This document shows positions 61,501 through 64,000 of a DNA stretch of 64,000 bases, in pieces. This DNA comes from Hydractinia symbiolongicarpus (lineage: Eukaryota > Cnidaria > Hydrozoa > Anthoathecata > Hydractiniidae). Numbering within the stretch: the stretch's first letter is position 1; each line of letters starts with the position of its first letter. Under the pieces are notes generated by a model. It made no database searches and was not told the DNA's origin. It saw only the letters and a list, made by a program, of their open reading frames with translations. The stretch is taken from assembly GCF_029227915.1 (NCBI RefSeq), contig NC_079879.1:27904501-27968500 (forward strand), read 5' to 3'. A program made the position numbers and the translations under genes.

Positions 61501-64000
61501 TGTAATTTCTCAGTTCCAGCTGTCAGTCAAATTAAGAAGAATGTTATTTCTTGGAGTCCAATTGTCTCATTCATTACTTTTATAAGGTCAAATTCGAGAA
61601 TCAGTTCAATTAAGTCCCATAGTCAATCGTTTTTAAAAGCGATGCAACCTAGTAATATCAAATAAATATCGCTAAATACATGTTGGTACAAATATGTGAC
61701 GCAACCGCTTTAACTCAAACGCACTGATACCGTTAGAAAGTTAATGAAATGTAGCTTTTGAAACTGTCTCTATTTCTTCAGCGATTGGTGCCACAGTAAA
61801 AGATGACTTATTTATCCGAATTTTTAAATAAAGCGCTATGACAGCGCCAAGTGTAATCGCTGAGTTCAAGAAATCATGTGAAACTAAGAAGAATGTTATT
61901 TCTTGGAGTTCAATTGTCTCATTTATGAAATTTATCAGGCAAAAACCCAAAGCAGGTCAATTAAGTCCCACAGTCAATCATTTCACTGTTAAAAGCGATG
62001 CCACCTAGTATTATCCGAAAAATGTTGCTAAGTACAGGATGGCAGGAATATGTGACGCAACCGCTTTAACTCAAACGCACTGATACCGTTAGAAAATTAA
62101 TGAAAGTTAGTTTTTGAAAATGTCTCTATTTCTTCAGCGATTGGTGCCACAGTAAAAGATGACTTATTTATTTGAATTTTTAAATAAAGCGCTATGACAG
62201 CACCAAGTGTAATCGCTCAGTTCCAGAAATCATGCCAATGTTATTTCTTGGATTCCAATTGTCTCATTTATGACATTTATCAGGCAAAAACCCAAAGCAG
62301 GTCAATTAAGACCCACAGTCAATCATTTCACTGTTAAAAGCGATGCCACCTAGTATTATCCGAAAAATATTGCTAAGTACAGGATGGCAGGAATATGTGA
62401 CGCAACCGCTTTAACTCAAACGCACTGATACCGTTAGAAAGTTAATGAAATGTAGTTTTTGAAACTGTCTCTATTTCTTCAGCGATTGGTGCCACAGTAA
62501 AAAATGACTTATTTATTTGAATTTTTAAATAAAGCGCTATGACAGCGCCAAGTGTAATCGCTCAGTTCCAGCAATCATGCCAATGTTATTTCTTGGATTC
62601 CAATTGTCTCATTTATGACATTTATAATGTCAAAATGTAAAATCAGTTTAATTAAGTCCCACAGTCAATCGTTTCACTGTTAAAAGCGATGCAACCTAGT
62701 AATATCAGAAAAGGATCGCTAAATACATTTTGGTACGAATATGTGACGCAACTGTTGTAACTCAAACGGATTGGTATTGTCTTGGAGTCTAATTTTCTCA
62801 TTTATCACATTTATAAAGTCAAAGTGCAAAATCAGTTCAATTGAGTCCCACAATCAATTGATTCACTGTTAAAAGCGATGCAACCCAGTAATATCAGAAA
62901 AGCATCGCTAAATAACATGTTGGTATAAACTTGTGACGCAACCGTTGTAACTCAAATGGACTGGTACCATTAGAAAGTTAATGAAATACAGTTTTTGAAA
63001 CTGTCCCTATTTCTTCAGCGCGCGCTAACGGCTAGGATTGGTCCCACAGTAAAAAATGACTTATTGATATAAATTTTTAAATAAAGCACTATCACAGCGC
63101 CATGTGTAATCGCTCAGTTCCAGCAATCATGCTAAATTAATAAGAATGTTATTTCTTGGAGTCCAATTGTCTCATTTATCACATTTATAAGGTCAAAATC
63201 GAAAATCAGTTCAATTCAGTTTAACAGTCAATCATTTCCTTGTTAAAAGCGATGCAACCTAGTAATGTCAGAAAAATATCGCTAAATACATGTTGGTACG
63301 AATACGTGACGCAACCGTTGTAACTCAAACGGATTTATACCGTTAGGAAATCAATGAAATGTGGTTTTTAAAACTTTGGCTATTTCTTCGGCGCGCCCTA
63401 ACGGCTAGGATTGGTCCTACAGTAAAAATGACTTATTTATATAAATTTTTAAATAAAGCGATACCACAGCGCCAAGTGTAATCGCTCAGTTCCAGCAATC
63501 AGCCAAATTAAAAAGAATGTTATTTCTTGCAGTCCAATTCTCTCATTCATTACTTTTATAAGGTTAAATTCGAAAATCAGTTCAATTAAGTCCCACAGTC
63601 AATCGTTTCATTGTTAAAAGCGATGCAACCTAGTAATATCAGATAAATATCGCTAAATACATGTTGGTACGAATATGTGACGCAACCGTTTTAACTCAAA
63701 CGCACTGATACCGTTAGAAATATAATGAAATGTAGTTTTTGAAACTGTTTCTATTTCTTCAGCGATTGGTCCCACAGTAAAAGATGACTTATTTATCTGA
63801 ATTTTTAAATAAAGCGCTATGACAGCACCAAGTGTAATCGCTCAGTTCCAGCAATCATGCCAATGTTTTTTCTTGGATTCCAATTGTCTCATTTATGACA
63901 TTTATAAAGTCAAAATGTAAAATCAGTTTAATTAAGTCCCACAGTCAATCGTTTCACTGTTAAAAGCGATGCAACCTAGTAATATCAGAAAAGGATCGCT
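55560..64000 (+). repeat. Higher-order repeat, ~4.9-kb period
   Basis: 55.56-59 kb is repeated from 60.48 kb to the window end. Offsets are 4913 near the start (55611/60524), 4905 at 56836/61741, and 5250 from about 57521/62771, because one extra monomer was added in the second copy. Confidence 0.7.

Larger units (their letters stand above)
33617..64000 (+). repeat. Tandem satellite array, ~345-372 bp monomers
   Basis: The landmark TTAAGTCCCACAGTCAATCG recurs without interruption; successive landmarks fall at 33621, 33993, 34354, 34725, 35086, 35433 and 35796, spacings 347-372. About 85 monomers fit in the window and the array runs off its right edge. Each monomer also contains a second TCCCACAGT (or TCCTACAGT) about 195 bp after the first, hinting that the monomer arose as a dimer of two half-units. 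No intact gene: the many 60-90-codon frames are repeats of the same monomer frame. Several sequence families are interleaved. The left edge monomer is the most diverged, as is usual for array margins. Centromeric, subtelomeric or other heterochromatic role cannot be told from sequence. Confidence 0.95.

Noticed and set aside
33617-64000. Hammerhead ribozyme in the satellite
   Set aside because: CTGATGA occurs on the - strand only in some monomers and is not followed by a stem and GAAA at the right distance; the + strand CTGATAC with GAAA lacks the core G-A.
33617-64000. CRISPR array
   Set aside because: Units of about 360 bp vary along their whole length, with no short identical repeat separated by unique spacers; the DNA is eukaryotic.

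Overview
This is eukaryotic DNA, AT-rich and intron-bearing, most likely from a cnidarian (perhaps a hydrozoan). Evidence: genes joined by GT-AG introns, a DUF6589-type gene of the kind abundant in cnidarians, a TKL-type kinase with a long coiled coil, interspersed TIR elements, and a 30-kb satellite. The species cannot be fixed from sequence alone.

Layout. (1) 1-3188 holds a two-exon gene (copy A: zinc-cluster exon plus DUF6589 exon) that lacks everything downstream of a 27-bp minisatellite. (2) 3713-13399 reads as one large DNA transposon: perfect 78-bp terminal inverted repeats, an identical 9-bp direct repeat outside each end, and two convergent genes. These are a second copy of the DUF6589 gene on the + strand and a RecQ-like helicase on the - strand. 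Copy B is broken by a 3.1-kb hAT-like element (4719-7822, with TIRs, 5-bp TSD and a one-stop transposase) and by a 7-bp tandem duplication; the helicase has a one-base frame break in a homopolymer. (3) 13659-16347 is a large - strand exon of a host TKL kinase that stops just after the APE motif at a splice donor; the transposon sits immediately beyond, in what should be the next intron. (4) 16-33 kb is mostly intergenic or intronic. It holds a proline-rich first exon (20072-20483, -), a 1.0-kb TIR element with TGTCGCA repeats (23143-24145), an interstitial telomere-like patch, a tRNA-like hairpin set with a shortened anticodon arm (31938-32005), and two candidate + strand exons, one membrane-spanning (28557-28654) and one a tyrosine-motif tail (32673-32889). 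(5) 33617-64000 is an uninterrupted tandem satellite of about 345-372 bp monomers (roughly 85 copies). It has higher-order repeats (about 1447, 3335 and 4900 bp), recurrent deleted monomers, and small hairpins whose arms co-vary between monomer families.

The best candidate for an undescribed system is the 3713-13399 element, pairing a Cys-cluster/DUF6589 protein (putative transposase) with a RecQ-family helicase between perfect TIRs. Second is the co-varying hairpin pattern in the satellite.
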